9,130 bases of DNA from CAZOGW01 sp964579415 (GCA_964579415.1 CAZOGW010000121.1:1-9130); one strand, 5' to 3'. Shown: positions 1 through 6,622, numbered from the stretch's first letter. A program made the numbers and translations. Notes: a model not told the origin generated them from the letters alone.

Positions 1-93
1 TTCCGCAACGTGGCCAGACTGGCGGTGGACGACAAGCCCAAGGGCGCCGACGGCGGTGAGAAGGAAGGTGGGCGCCGGCGGTCCCGCTCCTGA
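1..93 (+). CDS. 3' end of an upstream tad-operon gene, probably CpaE/TadZ-like ATPase (partial)
   Basis: Only the last 30 codons and a TGA stop are present, read in frame from base 1. The visible tail is hydrophilic and charged and ends in an arginine/serine-rich stretch (GGRRRSRS), with no domain or motif in it. The assignment rests on position: in tad/cpa pilus operons the gene directly before tadA/cpaF is usually cpaE/tadZ, a MinD/ParA-like ATPase that positions the pilus machine at the membrane. The stop lies 18 bases before the tadA start, so the genes are very probably co-transcribed. That a protein ends here in this frame is likely from codon composition and spacing; its identity is inference and would need upstream sequence. 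Confidence 0.5.
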   Translation, partial: FRNVARLAVDDKPKGADGGEKEGGRRRSRS

Positions 94-100
94 AGGCAAT

Positions 101-106
101 GAGGTG
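101..106 (+). promoter_or_regulatory. Ribosome binding site of tadA/cpaF
   Basis: GAGGTG ends 5 bases before the ATG at 112 and decides that start over the out-of-frame ATGs at 99 and 107. Confidence 0.6.
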
Positions 107-111
107 ATGCG

Positions 112-1467
112 ATGAGCCTGGCGGACAGAGTCAAGGCGGCCCGGGCAGCCGACGTCTCCATCGAGGGCCGGCGCCTCGAGGCGCGCCAGGACCTGCGGCG
201 CCGCCTGCACTACAAGGTGGTGGAGGGCCTCGGGCCAACCCTGTATGACCGGCAGATCACCGACGCCGAGTTGAAGCTGCGCGTCATGGAGATGCTGGAG
301 TGGGCGCTCGACCAGGAGGAGAGCGTCGCCCTGGCGCGGCCCGACCGGCAAGCCCTGCTGCGGGAGATAGCCGACGACGTCCTCGGCTACGGCCCCATCG
401 ACCCCTTCCTCAACGACCCCACCGTGACCGAGGTCATGGTGAACGGCCCCGGGCAGGTGTGGGTGGAGCGGAGGGGCATCCTCAACCTCACCGATACCCG
501 CTTCGTCGACTCCAACCATGTCGAGCGCATCATCGAGAAAATCGTGGGCCAGGTGGGCCGGCGCATCGACGAGTCCAACCCCATGGTGGACGCCCGTCTC
601 CCCGACGGCTCCCGGGTGAACGCCGTCATCCACCCCCTCGCCATCGGCGGGCCTTTCCTCACCATCCGCAAGTTCGCCGTCGACCCGTTCGGGGTCGACG
701 ACCTCATCGAGAACGGCACCATCAGCGCCCAGGTGGCGGGGTTCCTGCGCCGCTGCGTGCTGGGCAAGCTCAACATCATCGTGTCGGGCTCCACCGGCTC
801 CGGTAAGACGACGCTGCTCAACGTGCTCTCGAGTTTCATCCCCGACAACGAGCGCATCGTCACCATCGAGGACGCCGCCGAGCTGAGACTGAACCAGATC
901 CACGTGCTCGGCATGGAGTACCGGCCCCCCAACCTGGAGGGCAGGGGAGAGGTCACCATCCGTGACCTGATGCGCAACTCGCTGCGCATGCGCCCCGACC
1001 GGATCATCGTCGGCGAGTCGCGCGGCGGCGAGGCGCTGGACATGCTGCAGGCGATGAACACCGGCCACGACGGGTCGCTGACGACGGTGCACTCCAACTC
1101 GCCGCGCGACACCCTGACCCGCGTCGAGACCATGGTGCTCATGGCCGGCATGGACCTGCCGGTGCGGGCGGTGCGCGAGCAGGTGTCGGCCGCCATCGAC
1201 CTCATCATCCACCTTTCCCGTTTCCGTGACGGCAGCCGGCGCGTCACCCACGTCACCGAGGTGATGGGGATGGAGGGCGAGGTGATCACCACCAACGATC
1301 TGTTCCGCTTCGACTTCGGGATGGGCCTCGACGACGAGGGCCGCTACCTGGGCCGGCTCAAGGCCACCGGGTTCCGCCCCGGCTTCCTGGAGAGGCTCGA
1401 GGAGCACGGGATCAACCTGCCGGCGGAGCTGTTCGACGGGGAGCCCTTCGCGGTGCGCCCGCGGTGA
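112..1467 (+). CDS. tadA: Tad/Flp pilus assembly ATPase TadA/CpaF
   Basis: This 451-aa protein is the cytoplasmic motor ATPase of the secretion-ATPase superfamily (GspE/PilB/VirB11 type) that powers assembly of the Flp (type IVc) pilus. An N-terminal region of about 80 residues precedes the CpaF signature around residues 85-115 (LGYGPIDPFLNDPTVTEVMV). Motifs seen in order are Walker A GSTGSGKTT (226-234), Asp box TIEDAAEL (about 251-258, E253/D254), Walker B with DRIIVGESRGGEA (296-308) and His box with GHDGSLTTVHSNS (318-330). All key residues are intact and the length is normal for CpaF. The chosen ATG has a good ribosome binding site. The TGA stop overlaps the GTG start of tadB by 4 bases (GTGA), which suggests translational coupling. 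A hexameric ring at the membrane contacting TadB and TadC is known for the family, not visible here. Confidence 0.96.
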   Translation: MSLADRVKAARAADVSIEGRRLEARQDLRRRLHYKVVEGLGPTLYDRQITDAELKLRVMEMLEWALDQEESVALARPDRQALLREIADDVLGYGPIDPFLNDPTVTEVMVNGPGQVWVERRGILNLTDTRFVDSNHVERIIEKIVGQVGRRIDESNPMVDARLPDGSRVNAVIHPLAIGGPFLTIRKFAVDPFGVDDLIENGTISAQVAGFLRRCVLGKLNIIVSGSTGSGKTTLLNVLSSFIPDNERIVTIEDAAELRLNQIHVLGMEYRPPNLEGRGEVTIRDLMRNSLRMRPDRIIVGESRGGEALDMLQAMNTGHDGSLTTVHSNSPRDTLTRVETMVLMAGMDLPVRAVREQVSAAIDLIIHLSRFRDGSRRVTHVTEVMGMEGEVITTNDLFRFDFGMGLDDEGRYLGRLKATGFRPGFLERLEEHGINLPAELFDGEPFAVRPR

Positions 1468-2480
1468 TCGCCTCGTTCCTACCGCTGCTCGCCGCCGCAT
1501 CGGGCGACATCGGCCCGCTGGGGAGGGCGCTGGTGCTGGTGGCGGTGCTCGGCACCGCCGTCGCCCTGTTCCTGCTCATCGTGTTGCTCCTCGGCACCCG
1601 CAGCATCGCCAGCGCCGACCTGGAGTCACGGCTCTCGCCCTACAGCGGTACGAAGGCGCCGACGACGATGCTCTCCCGGGTTCGCCTGCTGCGCAGGTTC
1701 GCCGCCCGCGCCGAACGGATCGCCGAGCGGCGCGGCGTGCTGTCGCAGATCGAGACGGCGCTGGAGCAGGCGAACATCCACGTCAGGGCCGGAGAGGCGA
1801 TCGCCGGCGCCCTGCTGCTGGCGATCATCGTCTTCGTGCTCGGCCTGGTCATCACCGGCGACCCGATCTGGGGCCTTCTCGCCGGGGTGGTCGCCATGGT
1901 GGTGGCGTGGATGGCGGTGGCGGGTGTGGCCTCGCGCCAGCGGCGCCGGTTCGAGCAGCAACTCCCCGACACGCTGAACCTGCTGGCGACCTCCCTCCGT
2001 GCCGGCTACTCCATGCTGCAGGCACTCGATGCCGCCACCCAGGAGTCCCCGGAGCCGACATCGCGGGAATTCCGCCGGGTCCTCAACGAGATCAGGCTGG
2101 GGCGCAGCGTGGGGGAGGCACTGCAGGACTCGGCGGGACGCATGGAGTCGGAGGACTTCGACTGGGTCGTCCTCGCCTTCACCATCCAGCGCGAGGTAGG
2201 CGGGAACCTCGCCGAGGTGCTGCAGACCACCGCGGAGACGATCCTGGCCCGGGGCCGGCTCCGCTCCGAGGTGAAGGCGCTCACCACCGAGGGGCGCATC
2301 TCGGCCGTCGTGCTCGGCCTCCTGCCCTTCGCCCTGTTCGGCCTGCTCTGGTTCGTCAATCCCGGCTACCTAGATCCGCTGCTCAACACCACCCTGGGCA
2401 ATGCCCTCATGGTCGGTGCAGTTCTTCTGCTGCTGCTGGGTCTGTGGTGGATCAACCAGATCGTGAAGATCGAGGTCTAG
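1464..2480 (+). CDS. tadB: Tad pilus inner-membrane platform protein TadB
   Basis: A 338-aa membrane protein with a type II secretion system F (T2SSF/GspF) domain at about residues 165-295, beginning at QQLPDTLNLLATSLRAGYSM. Hydrophobic segments lie near residues 20-44, 112-131, 134-155, 279-298 and 312-332. TadB pairs with TadC to form the integral membrane platform on which the TadA ATPase acts to extract pilin from the membrane. The start is a GTG inside the tadA stop. No Shine-Dalgarno sequence is at the right distance, so translation probably depends on coupling from tadA. It is TadB rather than TadC because it comes directly after tadA, is longer and carries the usual extended N-terminal part. 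The exact start is moderately certain, the family very certain. Confidence 0.93.
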   Translation: MIASFLPLLAAASGDIGPLGRALVLVAVLGTAVALFLLIVLLLGTRSIASADLESRLSPYSGTKAPTTMLSRVRLLRRFAARAERIAERRGVLSQIETALEQANIHVRAGEAIAGALLLAIIVFVLGLVITGDPIWGLLAGVVAMVVAWMAVAGVASRQRRRFEQQLPDTLNLLATSLRAGYSMLQALDAATQESPEPTSREFRRVLNEIRLGRSVGEALQDSAGRMESEDFDWVVLAFTIQREVGGNLAEVLQTTAETILARGRLRSEVKALTTEGRISAVVLGLLPFALFGLLWFVNPGYLDPLLNTTLGNALMVGAVLLLLLGLWWINQIVKIEV

Positions 2481-2482
2481 CG

Positions 2483-3394
2483 ATGCCTGCCGGTGTGATG
2501 GGATTCGTGGCGATGACCCTGGCGGCGCTTGCCGTCGGATACCTCGCCTTCGTCATCGGTCTCGACGTATCCCGGTCCCGCCAGTCGGCGTCGCGGCGCC
2601 TGATGGGGCTCCAGGCCGAGCCCGACGTCATGGACCGCACCCTCACCGACCGGCTCTTCGTTCCCGCACTCCAGGCGCTGGGCCGGGCCGGGATGCGCCT
2701 CACCCCCTCGGCGTGGGGGCAGCGGACCCGCACCCGCCTCATCAGAGCCGGGTGGCATCCCGACATCGACGAGGTGTCGTGGGCGGCAGTGAGGGTCATC
2801 GCCATCGTCTCCGCGGCCGTGGTCTTCTTCCTGCTGAGCCGTATCACCAGCGGCCTCTCGGAGATCCTGCTCTTCGTGCTGTTCGCGCTGCTCGGTATCG
2901 CCGGCCCCGACCAACTCCTCAATCGCCGTGCCGAGGAGAGGGTGCGCGCCATCGAGAGCGACCTGCCCGATATCATCGACCTGCTGGTGATCTCGATCGA
3001 GGCGGGGCTCGGCTTCGAGGCCGCCCTCGACCGGGTGGTGCGCCACGTTCCGGGGCCACTCAGCGACGAGTTCTCCCGGATGCTGCAGGAGACCAGGGTC
3101 GGGGTGAGCCGCTACGAGGCGATGCGGAACCTGGCGGCCCGGACCGATGTGGACGACCTCAACTCGTTCGTGCTGGCGATGAACCAGGCGGACACCTTCG
3201 GTGTCAGCATCGGGCGCATGCTCCGGGTCCAGGCGGAGGAGATGCGCAACCGGCGGCGGTTCCGGGCGCAGGAGCGCGCTTTCGGGGCGCCGGTGAAGAT
3301 GGTCTTCCCGCTCGCCCTCTGCATCCTGCCTGCCATCTTCGTCGTGTTGCTGGTGCCTGCACTGATCAACGTGCTGCAGAACCTGAACTTCTGA
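2483..3394 (+). CDS. tadC: Tad pilus inner-membrane platform protein TadC
   Basis: A 303-aa protein, the second T2SSF-domain platform subunit. An N-terminal hydrophobic helix (about 5-27) and paired helices (about 102-118 and 124-142) precede the T2SSF domain (about 160-290), which begins DLPDIIDLLVISIEAGLGFE; a last membrane segment spans about 271-297. The ATG is 2 bases after the tadB stop, with GAGG (2472-2475) 7 bases upstream as ribosome binding site. The same frame stays open upstream to about 1907, but that part lies inside tadB and does not read like a protein, so the internal ATG is preferred. TadC is the last + strand gene before a strong hairpin. No tadE/tadF pseudopilin, tadV peptidase or rcpC gene follows, so those must lie elsewhere. 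Confidence 0.93.
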   Translation: MPAGVMGFVAMTLAALAVGYLAFVIGLDVSRSRQSASRRLMGLQAEPDVMDRTLTDRLFVPALQALGRAGMRLTPSAWGQRTRTRLIRAGWHPDIDEVSWAAVRVIAIVSAAVVFFLLSRITSGLSEILLFVLFALLGIAGPDQLLNRRAEERVRAIESDLPDIIDLLVISIEAGLGFEAALDRVVRHVPGPLSDEFSRMLQETRVGVSRYEAMRNLAARTDVDDLNSFVLAMNQADTFGVSIGRMLRVQAEEMRNRRRFRAQERAFGAPVKMVFPLALCILPAIFVVLLVPALINVLQNLNF

Positions 3395-3405
3395 AGGCAC
3401 GGCAA

Positions 3406-3434
3406 AAGATTGCGCCAGTGCCTGGCGCAATCTT
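3406..3434. terminator. Bidirectional terminator hairpin between tadC and the pilin gene
   Basis: A perfect 12-bp inverted repeat, AAGATTGCGCCA / TGGCGCAATCTT, encloses a 5-base loop. On the - strand the stem runs into TTTT, so it works best as a terminator for the pilin transcript, whose stop codon is about 40 bases before it. On the + strand it lies 11 bases after the tadC stop and is followed by a T-rich but interrupted stretch, so it can also close the tad operon. Confidence 0.82.
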
Positions 3435-3474
3435 CAGCTGATCTTGTTGCTTCGACTCTCTCGGTCGAGCTGTC
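3435..3474. other. Short gap between terminator and pilin stop
   Basis: These 40 noncoding bases hold only a weak dyad, TCGAC-N7-GTCGA (about 3453-3469), with no T-run. It may add a minor hairpin to the end of the pilin mRNA; nothing else is visible. Confidence 0.4.
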
Positions 3475-3651
3475 TTAGGTGGGGATCTCCACGTCGTTGA
3501 ACGTTTCACCGATCCGGCCGGTCAGCGCGGTGATGACACCGATGAGAGCCACCGCGATGAGCGCGACCAGGATGGCGTACTCGACGATGCTGGCGCCGGA
3601 CTCGTCCCGCGCCGACATGGATTGTATGTAGGCGACGAGCCTGGTGGACAT
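3475..3651 (-). CDS. flp: Flp-type (type IVc) pilin, small prepilin
   Basis: A 58-aa protein read from an ATG at 3651 to a TAA at 3477-3475. After a short, mildly basic leader (MSTRLVAYIQSMSARDESG) comes the Flp prepilin motif G|ASIVEY: predicted TadV/CpaA-type peptidase cleavage after G19, with Glu at +5 (E24) and Tyr at +6 (Y25), the hallmark Glu-Tyr pair of Flp pilins. A single hydrophobic helix follows (about 26-46), then a short polar tail ending EIPT. After cleavage the mature pilin would be about 39 residues and would be polymerised by the TadABC machine encoded opposite it. A strong Shine-Dalgarno sequence supports the start. The gene converges on tadC rather than leading the tad operon, and it follows the response regulator gene on the same strand after 164 bases. 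Another pilin gene elsewhere in the genome is possible. Confidence 0.93.
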   Translation of the reverse strand: MSTRLVAYIQSMSARDESGASIVEYAILVALIAVALIGVITALTGRIGETFNDVEIPT

Positions 3652-3658
3652 GGTCGAA

Positions 3659-3665
3659 CCCTCCT
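3659..3665 (-). promoter_or_regulatory. Strong ribosome binding site of the flp pilin gene
   Basis: On the - strand AGGAGGG stands 7 bases before the ATG. It is the best Shine-Dalgarno match in the window, as expected for an abundant structural subunit. Confidence 0.8.
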
Positions 3666-3699
3666 CAAGAACTGACGCACATTCAGTTTCACGCCTGAC

Positions 3700-3713
3700 T
3701 ACCCGCGGCGGTA
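3700..3713. promoter_or_regulatory. Imperfect dyad upstream of flp, possible operator
   Basis: TACCCGCGGCGGTA has arms TACC and GGTA around a GC-rich centre and lies 49-62 bases before the pilin start. NarL-family regulators often bind short inverted repeats with TAC..GTA ends, and the adjacent gene encodes such a regulator. Spacing does not match the classical NarL 7-2-7 site, and one short dyad in GC-rich DNA can arise by chance. Confidence 0.25.
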
Positions 3714-3737
3714 TAGGTCGGGCGACCCAATTCCGGC

Positions 3738-3775
3738 GTAGCGGCGGTGGTCTGATCTGAACGCCGCCATGCTAC
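3738..3775. repeat. Imperfect inverted repeat after the response regulator gene
   Basis: GTAGC plus GGCGG pair with CCGCC and GCTAC, with a 2-base bulge and a 16-base loop, giving about 10 paired bases. It may reduce read-through from the regulator gene into flp. There is no T-run, so a true intrinsic terminator is doubtful. Confidence 0.3.
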
Positions 3776-3815
3776 AGCACGGTGAGCAGGCCACGGCCAA
3801 AGCTGCACAGCATCG

Positions 3816-4454
3816 TCAATTGTTGCGGTGCAGGCCCAACCTGATCGCCTCCACGGCCGCCTGGGCTCGATCGGAGACGGCCAGCTTCTCGTAGATGTTC
3901 GCCAGGTGGTTCTTCACGGTCTTCTGCGAGATGTAGAGGAGGTCGGAGAGCTCGTCGGTGGCGCTGACACCGGAAGCGAGCAACCGCAGGATCTCCTTCT
4001 CCCGCGCCGTCAGCGACGCCGCCCCCTCGTCGAGGAGCGGCTCGCGGTGGAAGTCGAGGACCGTGGTGAGCTCCTCGCCTTCCAGTTCGACGAAGCGCTC
4101 GCCGGCGTAGGCGGCGCGCACCGCCGCCGCCAGATCGGGGAGGGGCGTCGACTTGGAGAGGAACCCGACGGCGCCGGCCGCCTTCGCCTGTCGCCGCTCC
4201 GCCTGGCCGGTGTGCATGGTGACCACGATGGCGGCGCCTTCACCCGGGATCTCCCGCAGGGCGGCCAATCCCGTCACCTGGGGCATGTCGATGTCGACCA
4301 GCATCACCTGGGGGTGGAACCGGTGCGCCTGGTCCACCAACTCGGCGCCATTGGTGGCGGTTCCGACAACCTTGATGTCGGGAATGCTGGCGAACGCCTC
4401 CTCCAGGCTCTCCAGCATCAGGACGTGGTCGTCGGCGATGACGATCTCGATCAT
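3816..4454 (-). CDS. NarL/FixJ-type response regulator with LuxR DNA-binding domain
   Basis: A 212-aa two-component response regulator. The receiver domain spans about 1-118: acidic pocket D8/D9, phosphoacceptor D54 in VMLVDIDMP, switch T79 and conserved K101 are all present. A linker (about 120-146) leads to a LuxR/GerE helix-turn-helix (about 148-207) starting LTAREKEILRLLASG, with recognition-helix signature SQKTVKNHLANIYEKL. The turn before the recognition helix (GVSATDELSDLLYIS) is one residue longer than the usual family pattern. The ATG overlaps the kinase stop by 4 bases (ATGA) and has AGGAG at 4459-4463, so kinase and regulator are co-translated and are very probably cognate partners. 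The next gene downstream on this strand is the pilin, a possible target. The true regulon cannot be read from the sequence. Confidence 0.93.
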   Translation of the reverse strand: MIEIVIADDHVLMLESLEEAFASIPDIKVVGTATNGAELVDQAHRFHPQVMLVDIDMPQVTGLAALREIPGEGAAIVVTMHTGQAERRQAKAAGAVGFLSKSTPLPDLAAAVRAAYAGERFVELEGEELTTVLDFHREPLLDEGAASLTAREKEILRLLASGVSATDELSDLLYISQKTVKNHLANIYEKLAVSDRAQAAVEAIRLGLHRNN

Positions 4455-5974
4455 GTCTCTCCTGTGGGTGGACCACCCCATTGTACCGTCAACGTCGTCC
4501 CCCGTCCGGGCCGGGAGGCGATGTCGAAGGTGGCGCCGACGGCGGCGGCTCTCTCGCGCATCCCCACCAACCCGAAGTGGCCCGGGTAGTCGGCGCCCGG
4601 GTCGAACCCGGTGCCGTTGTCCACCACCCGTACCGTGCCGGCCCCACCGTCGACCTGTCCCTCGATGCGCACCAGTGTGGCGTTGGCGTGGTGGGCGGCG
4701 TTGCGCACCGCCTCGGTGACGATGGCTCCCACCTCGGCGGCCACGAATCCATCGGGGGCCTCCTGCTCCACCAGCGAGGACGCCACCCGTGGGGGGCCGT
4801 CGCCCATCTCGGTGACAACGGCGTGCACGTAGTCGGTGAGGGTGCGTGCGTCGGAACGTCGCAGCAGCGCCACCGAACCGCGGACCCGCTCCACCAGACC
4901 GGTGATGTCCCGCCGCACCCTCTCGAGTTGCGCAGTCGTGGCGGGCTCGGTGCTGGAGCCGATCATGATGTCGACCACCAGGCCCAGCGAGGCCAGCCCG
5001 GGGCCGATTTCGTCGTGGAGTTGGCGGGCGACGCGGGTCCGCTCGTCCTGGACAGCCCGGCGCGCCACCCGGAGCAGGAGGGTGATGTTGTCGAAGGCGA
5101 GGGCGAGTCCGGTGACGGCTGCTTCGACGGCGACGTCGTGCTCGGCAAGGTCGCTGTCGGGGAGCGGCCACAGCGAGAGCGTCCCCAGGTTGCCCTCCTC
5201 GCTCTCGATGGGGTACTCCTCCGGTGCGGCCCCGGCGGGGACAAGGCCCCACGTCGCCAGCGCCCCCTCTTGGGTGGCCAGGTTGATCTGCCCGGCCTCG
5301 ATGGGCACCGTCGCCGCCAACTCGAGGAGCGTGGACCGGCTCACCGTGACCGCGCTCAGCTCGCTGGTGGCGGCCAGCGACGCCAGGTCGACGAGCAGGT
5401 TGTGCGCCTCGTGGAGGCGGGCGAGCCGGCCCGCATGCATTTCGGTGGAGGCACGCAACTCTTCCGAGCGCTCCTGCTCGAGGATGAGCAGGCGCCTCGC
5501 CTGGCTGAAGGTGACACCGAAGAGCAGGTAGAGGGCGACGAAGACCAGGTTGGTGACGAGAGCAGCGAGATCGCCGATCGCCAAGTATGTGACTACCAGA
5601 CCGAGGCTGGCGAGCACGGCAACCTCCAGTCCGACCCTGGTGCCGAGGAACGAGGCGGCGAAGAAGATGGGGACGAGCACCATCATCAAGTAACCGTGAT
5701 TTGCGCCGTTGGTGAGGCCGACAGCGACCAGGGTGACCACGACGCCGGCGGTGGCCAGCACCTCACCCGCCACACCGCCGAGGCGGACCCGCCGCGGGAT
5801 GGCCTGCATCACCAGGACGTAGACACCGGTGATGAGGGCGGCGTAGAGTGCCTGGTCGTCCCGCTGGCGTAGGTAGCCGGTGAGGAACAGCGCCACGGCG
5901 TACGACCCGATCATGAGGGCGCTCAACGTCCAGTCGAGACGCGCCTCCCATGCCCTGGCTTCACTGCGTTCCAT
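4451..5974 (-). CDS. Membrane sensor histidine kinase, NarL-type partner (HisKA_3 family)
   Basis: A 507-aa kinase that should sense a signal and phosphorylate the adjacent regulator. The N-terminal half has about six hydrophobic segments (roughly 15-35, 43-60, 67-87, 94-112, 115-133, 136-155), then a helical, probably coiled-coil stretch (158-195) and a GAF-like region (about 195-300) without recognisable ligand residues. The dimerisation/phosphoacceptor domain has H320 in ERTRVARQLHDEIG, the HisKA_3 pattern. The HATPase_c domain shows EAVRNAAHH (N425), VDNGTGF (D452-F457), FGLVGMRERA (467-476) and GRGTT (490-494). The frame is open upstream to 6079, but that extension would run into coaE. 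ATG 5974 is chosen because TACTCT ends exactly six bases before it. No Shine-Dalgarno sequence is seen, which fits a leaderless mRNA. The ligand is unknown. Confidence 0.92.
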   Translation of the reverse strand: MERSEARAWEARLDWTLSALMIGSYAVALFLTGYLRQRDDQALYAALITGVYVLVMQAIPRRVRLGGVAGEVLATAGVVVTLVAVGLTNGANHGYLMMVLVPIFFAASFLGTRVGLEVAVLASLGLVVTYLAIGDLAALVTNLVFVALYLLFGVTFSQARRLLILEQERSEELRASTEMHAGRLARLHEAHNLLVDLASLAATSELSAVTVSRSTLLELAATVPIEAGQINLATQEGALATWGLVPAGAAPEEYPIESEEGNLGTLSLWPLPDSDLAEHDVAVEAAVTGLALAFDNITLLLRVARRAVQDERTRVARQLHDEIGPGLASLGLVVDIMIGSSTEPATTAQLERVRRDITGLVERVRGSVALLRRSDARTLTDYVHAVVTEMGDGPPRVASSLVEQEAPDGFVAAEVGAIVTEAVRNAAHHANATLVRIEGQVDGGAGTVRVVDNGTGFDPGADYPGHFGLVGMRERAAAVGATFDIASRPGRGTTLTVQWGGPPTGET

Positions 5975-5980
5975 GTTGCG

Positions 5981-5986
5981 AGAGTA
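5981..5986 (-). promoter_or_regulatory. Predicted -10 box of the histidine kinase gene (leaderless)
   Basis: On the - strand TACTCT is followed by six bases (CGCAAC) and then the ATG at 5974, so a start point 6-7 bases downstream would fall on the initiation codon. No clear -35 box is visible. Confidence 0.55.
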
Positions 5987-5990
5987 ATGT
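5985..5990 (+). promoter_or_regulatory. Predicted -10 box of coaE (leaderless)
   Basis: TAATGT is followed by six bases (CGGTGA) and then the GTG start of coaE at 5997, the geometry of a leaderless transcript. TTCACT at 5960-5965 is a weak -35 candidate with a long 19-base spacer. The box shares its first TA with the oppositely directed kinase -10 box. Confidence 0.55.
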
Positions 5991-5996
5991 CGGTGA

Positions 5997-6614
5997 GTGA
6001 CAGATTCCGCCTCGGACGGCCCGGAGGGGCACCGGCCGCAGCGCCGCGTGCTGGTGTCCGGGCCCATCGGGAGCGGCAAGTCGGCGGTGGCGGCGCTCCT
6101 CGTCGGCCATGGCGCCAGCGTCGTCGAGGCCGACCGGGTGGGGCATCAGGTCCTGGAGCCCGGCGGGGAGGCCTTCGCCGCCGTTTCCGCAGAGTTCCCC
6201 GGCTCCGTCGTCGACGGGCGCATCGACCGCCGCCTCCTCGCCGCCGAGGTGTTCGCCGAGCCGGAGCGGCTGCGCCGCCTCGAGCAGATCACCCATCCTG
6301 CCATCGCCGGGCGCATTGCCACCATGATCAGGGGTGTCGAAGGGGTGGTGGCGGTGGAACTCCCCGTCGCCGCCGACATCCTCGGTCCGGGATGGCACCG
6401 CATCGTCGTGCTCGCCGGTGAGGGGATGCGGCGCGCCCGTGCCATCGCCCGCGGGATGGATCCCGACGATGTCGCCGCCCGGATCGCCGTCCAGCCCGGT
6501 GAAGGGGAGTGGCTCGCCGTCGCCGATTCTGTGATACGTAACGACGGCACCTGGGACGAGCTCGCCGCCGAGGTGGCCCGCTGGTGGGCGACCCATGTAA
6601 GGCCCGCAGGCTGA
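5997..6614 (+). CDS. coaE: Dephospho-CoA kinase CoaE
   Basis: A 205-aa P-loop kinase that phosphorylates the 3'-hydroxyl of dephospho-CoA with ATP, the last step of coenzyme A synthesis in the cytoplasm. Walker A is GPIGSGKS (22-29). EADRVGHQVLEPGG (44-57) matches the family's DAD...EPG substrate region, with Glu in place of the first Asp. ITHPAI (98-103) is the conserved HP motif, and RIAVQ...ADSVIRNDGT (162-185) is the usual C-terminal signature. The usual PLLxE lid-region motif is altered to ELPVAADI and the usual Q/R pattern after it is weak, so this is a divergent copy. The GTG start follows an in-frame stop immediately upstream and lies six bases after a -10 box; it adds about 17 hydrophilic residues before the first strand. 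GTG 6048 is a possible shorter start. Proximity to uvrB supports the call. Confidence 0.88.
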   Translation: MTDSASDGPEGHRPQRRVLVSGPIGSGKSAVAALLVGHGASVVEADRVGHQVLEPGGEAFAAVSAEFPGSVVDGRIDRRLLAAEVFAEPERLRRLEQITHPAIAGRIATMIRGVEGVVAVELPVAADILGPGWHRIVVLAGEGMRRARAIARGMDPDDVAARIAVQPGEGEWLAVADSVIRNDGTWDELAAEVARWWATHVRPAG

Positions 6615-6622
6615 CCGTCCGG

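Larger units (their letters stand above)
3652..3815. other. Intergenic region upstream of flp
   Basis: This 164-base gap separates the response regulator stop from the pilin start, both on the - strand, and must contain any separate flp promoter and leader. It holds the ribosome binding site, a short TACC-N6-GGTA-like dyad (3700-3713) and a GC-rich imperfect hairpin (3738-3775). No convincing -35/-10 pair was found; the TATACC on the - strand is the closest -10-like word but has no partner at a proper distance. Confidence 0.5.

Noticed and set aside
387..1295. 302-aa open frame antisense to tadA
   Set aside because: It is the complement of a motif-complete TadA; its serine/methionine/arginine-rich translation matches no family and is expected from GC-rich codon bias.
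1907..2482. N-terminal extension of TadC giving a 495-aa protein
   Set aside because: The extra part overlaps tadB in another frame and has the proline/arginine/glycine-rich look of a shadow frame; the ATG at 2483 has a ribosome binding site and gives a normal TadC length.
3711..3716. TATACC on the - strand as a flp -10 box
   Set aside because: No -35-like hexamer lies 16-18 bases upstream and the match to TATAAT or TANNNT is incomplete.
3751..3760. Tandem TCTGA TCTGA upstream of flp
   Set aside because: Only two copies of a 5-base unit; too short to distinguish from chance.
4455..5252. Long upstream extension of the response regulator to 478 aa
   Set aside because: The extension lies inside the kinase gene in another frame and is Arg/Gly/Pro/His-rich. 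The ATG at 4454 has a Shine-Dalgarno sequence and begins a textbook receiver domain.
4481..5872. 463-aa open frame antisense to the histidine kinase
   Set aside because: It mirrors the kinase codons, rich in Gly, His and Asp with no hydrophobic or domain pattern; the kinase itself has all its catalytic motifs.
5975..6079. Extension of the histidine kinase by 35 residues to an ATG at 6079
   Set aside because: It would overlap the first codons and P-loop of coaE and has no hydrophobic or conserved content; the ATG at 5974 sits at the correct distance from a -10 box.
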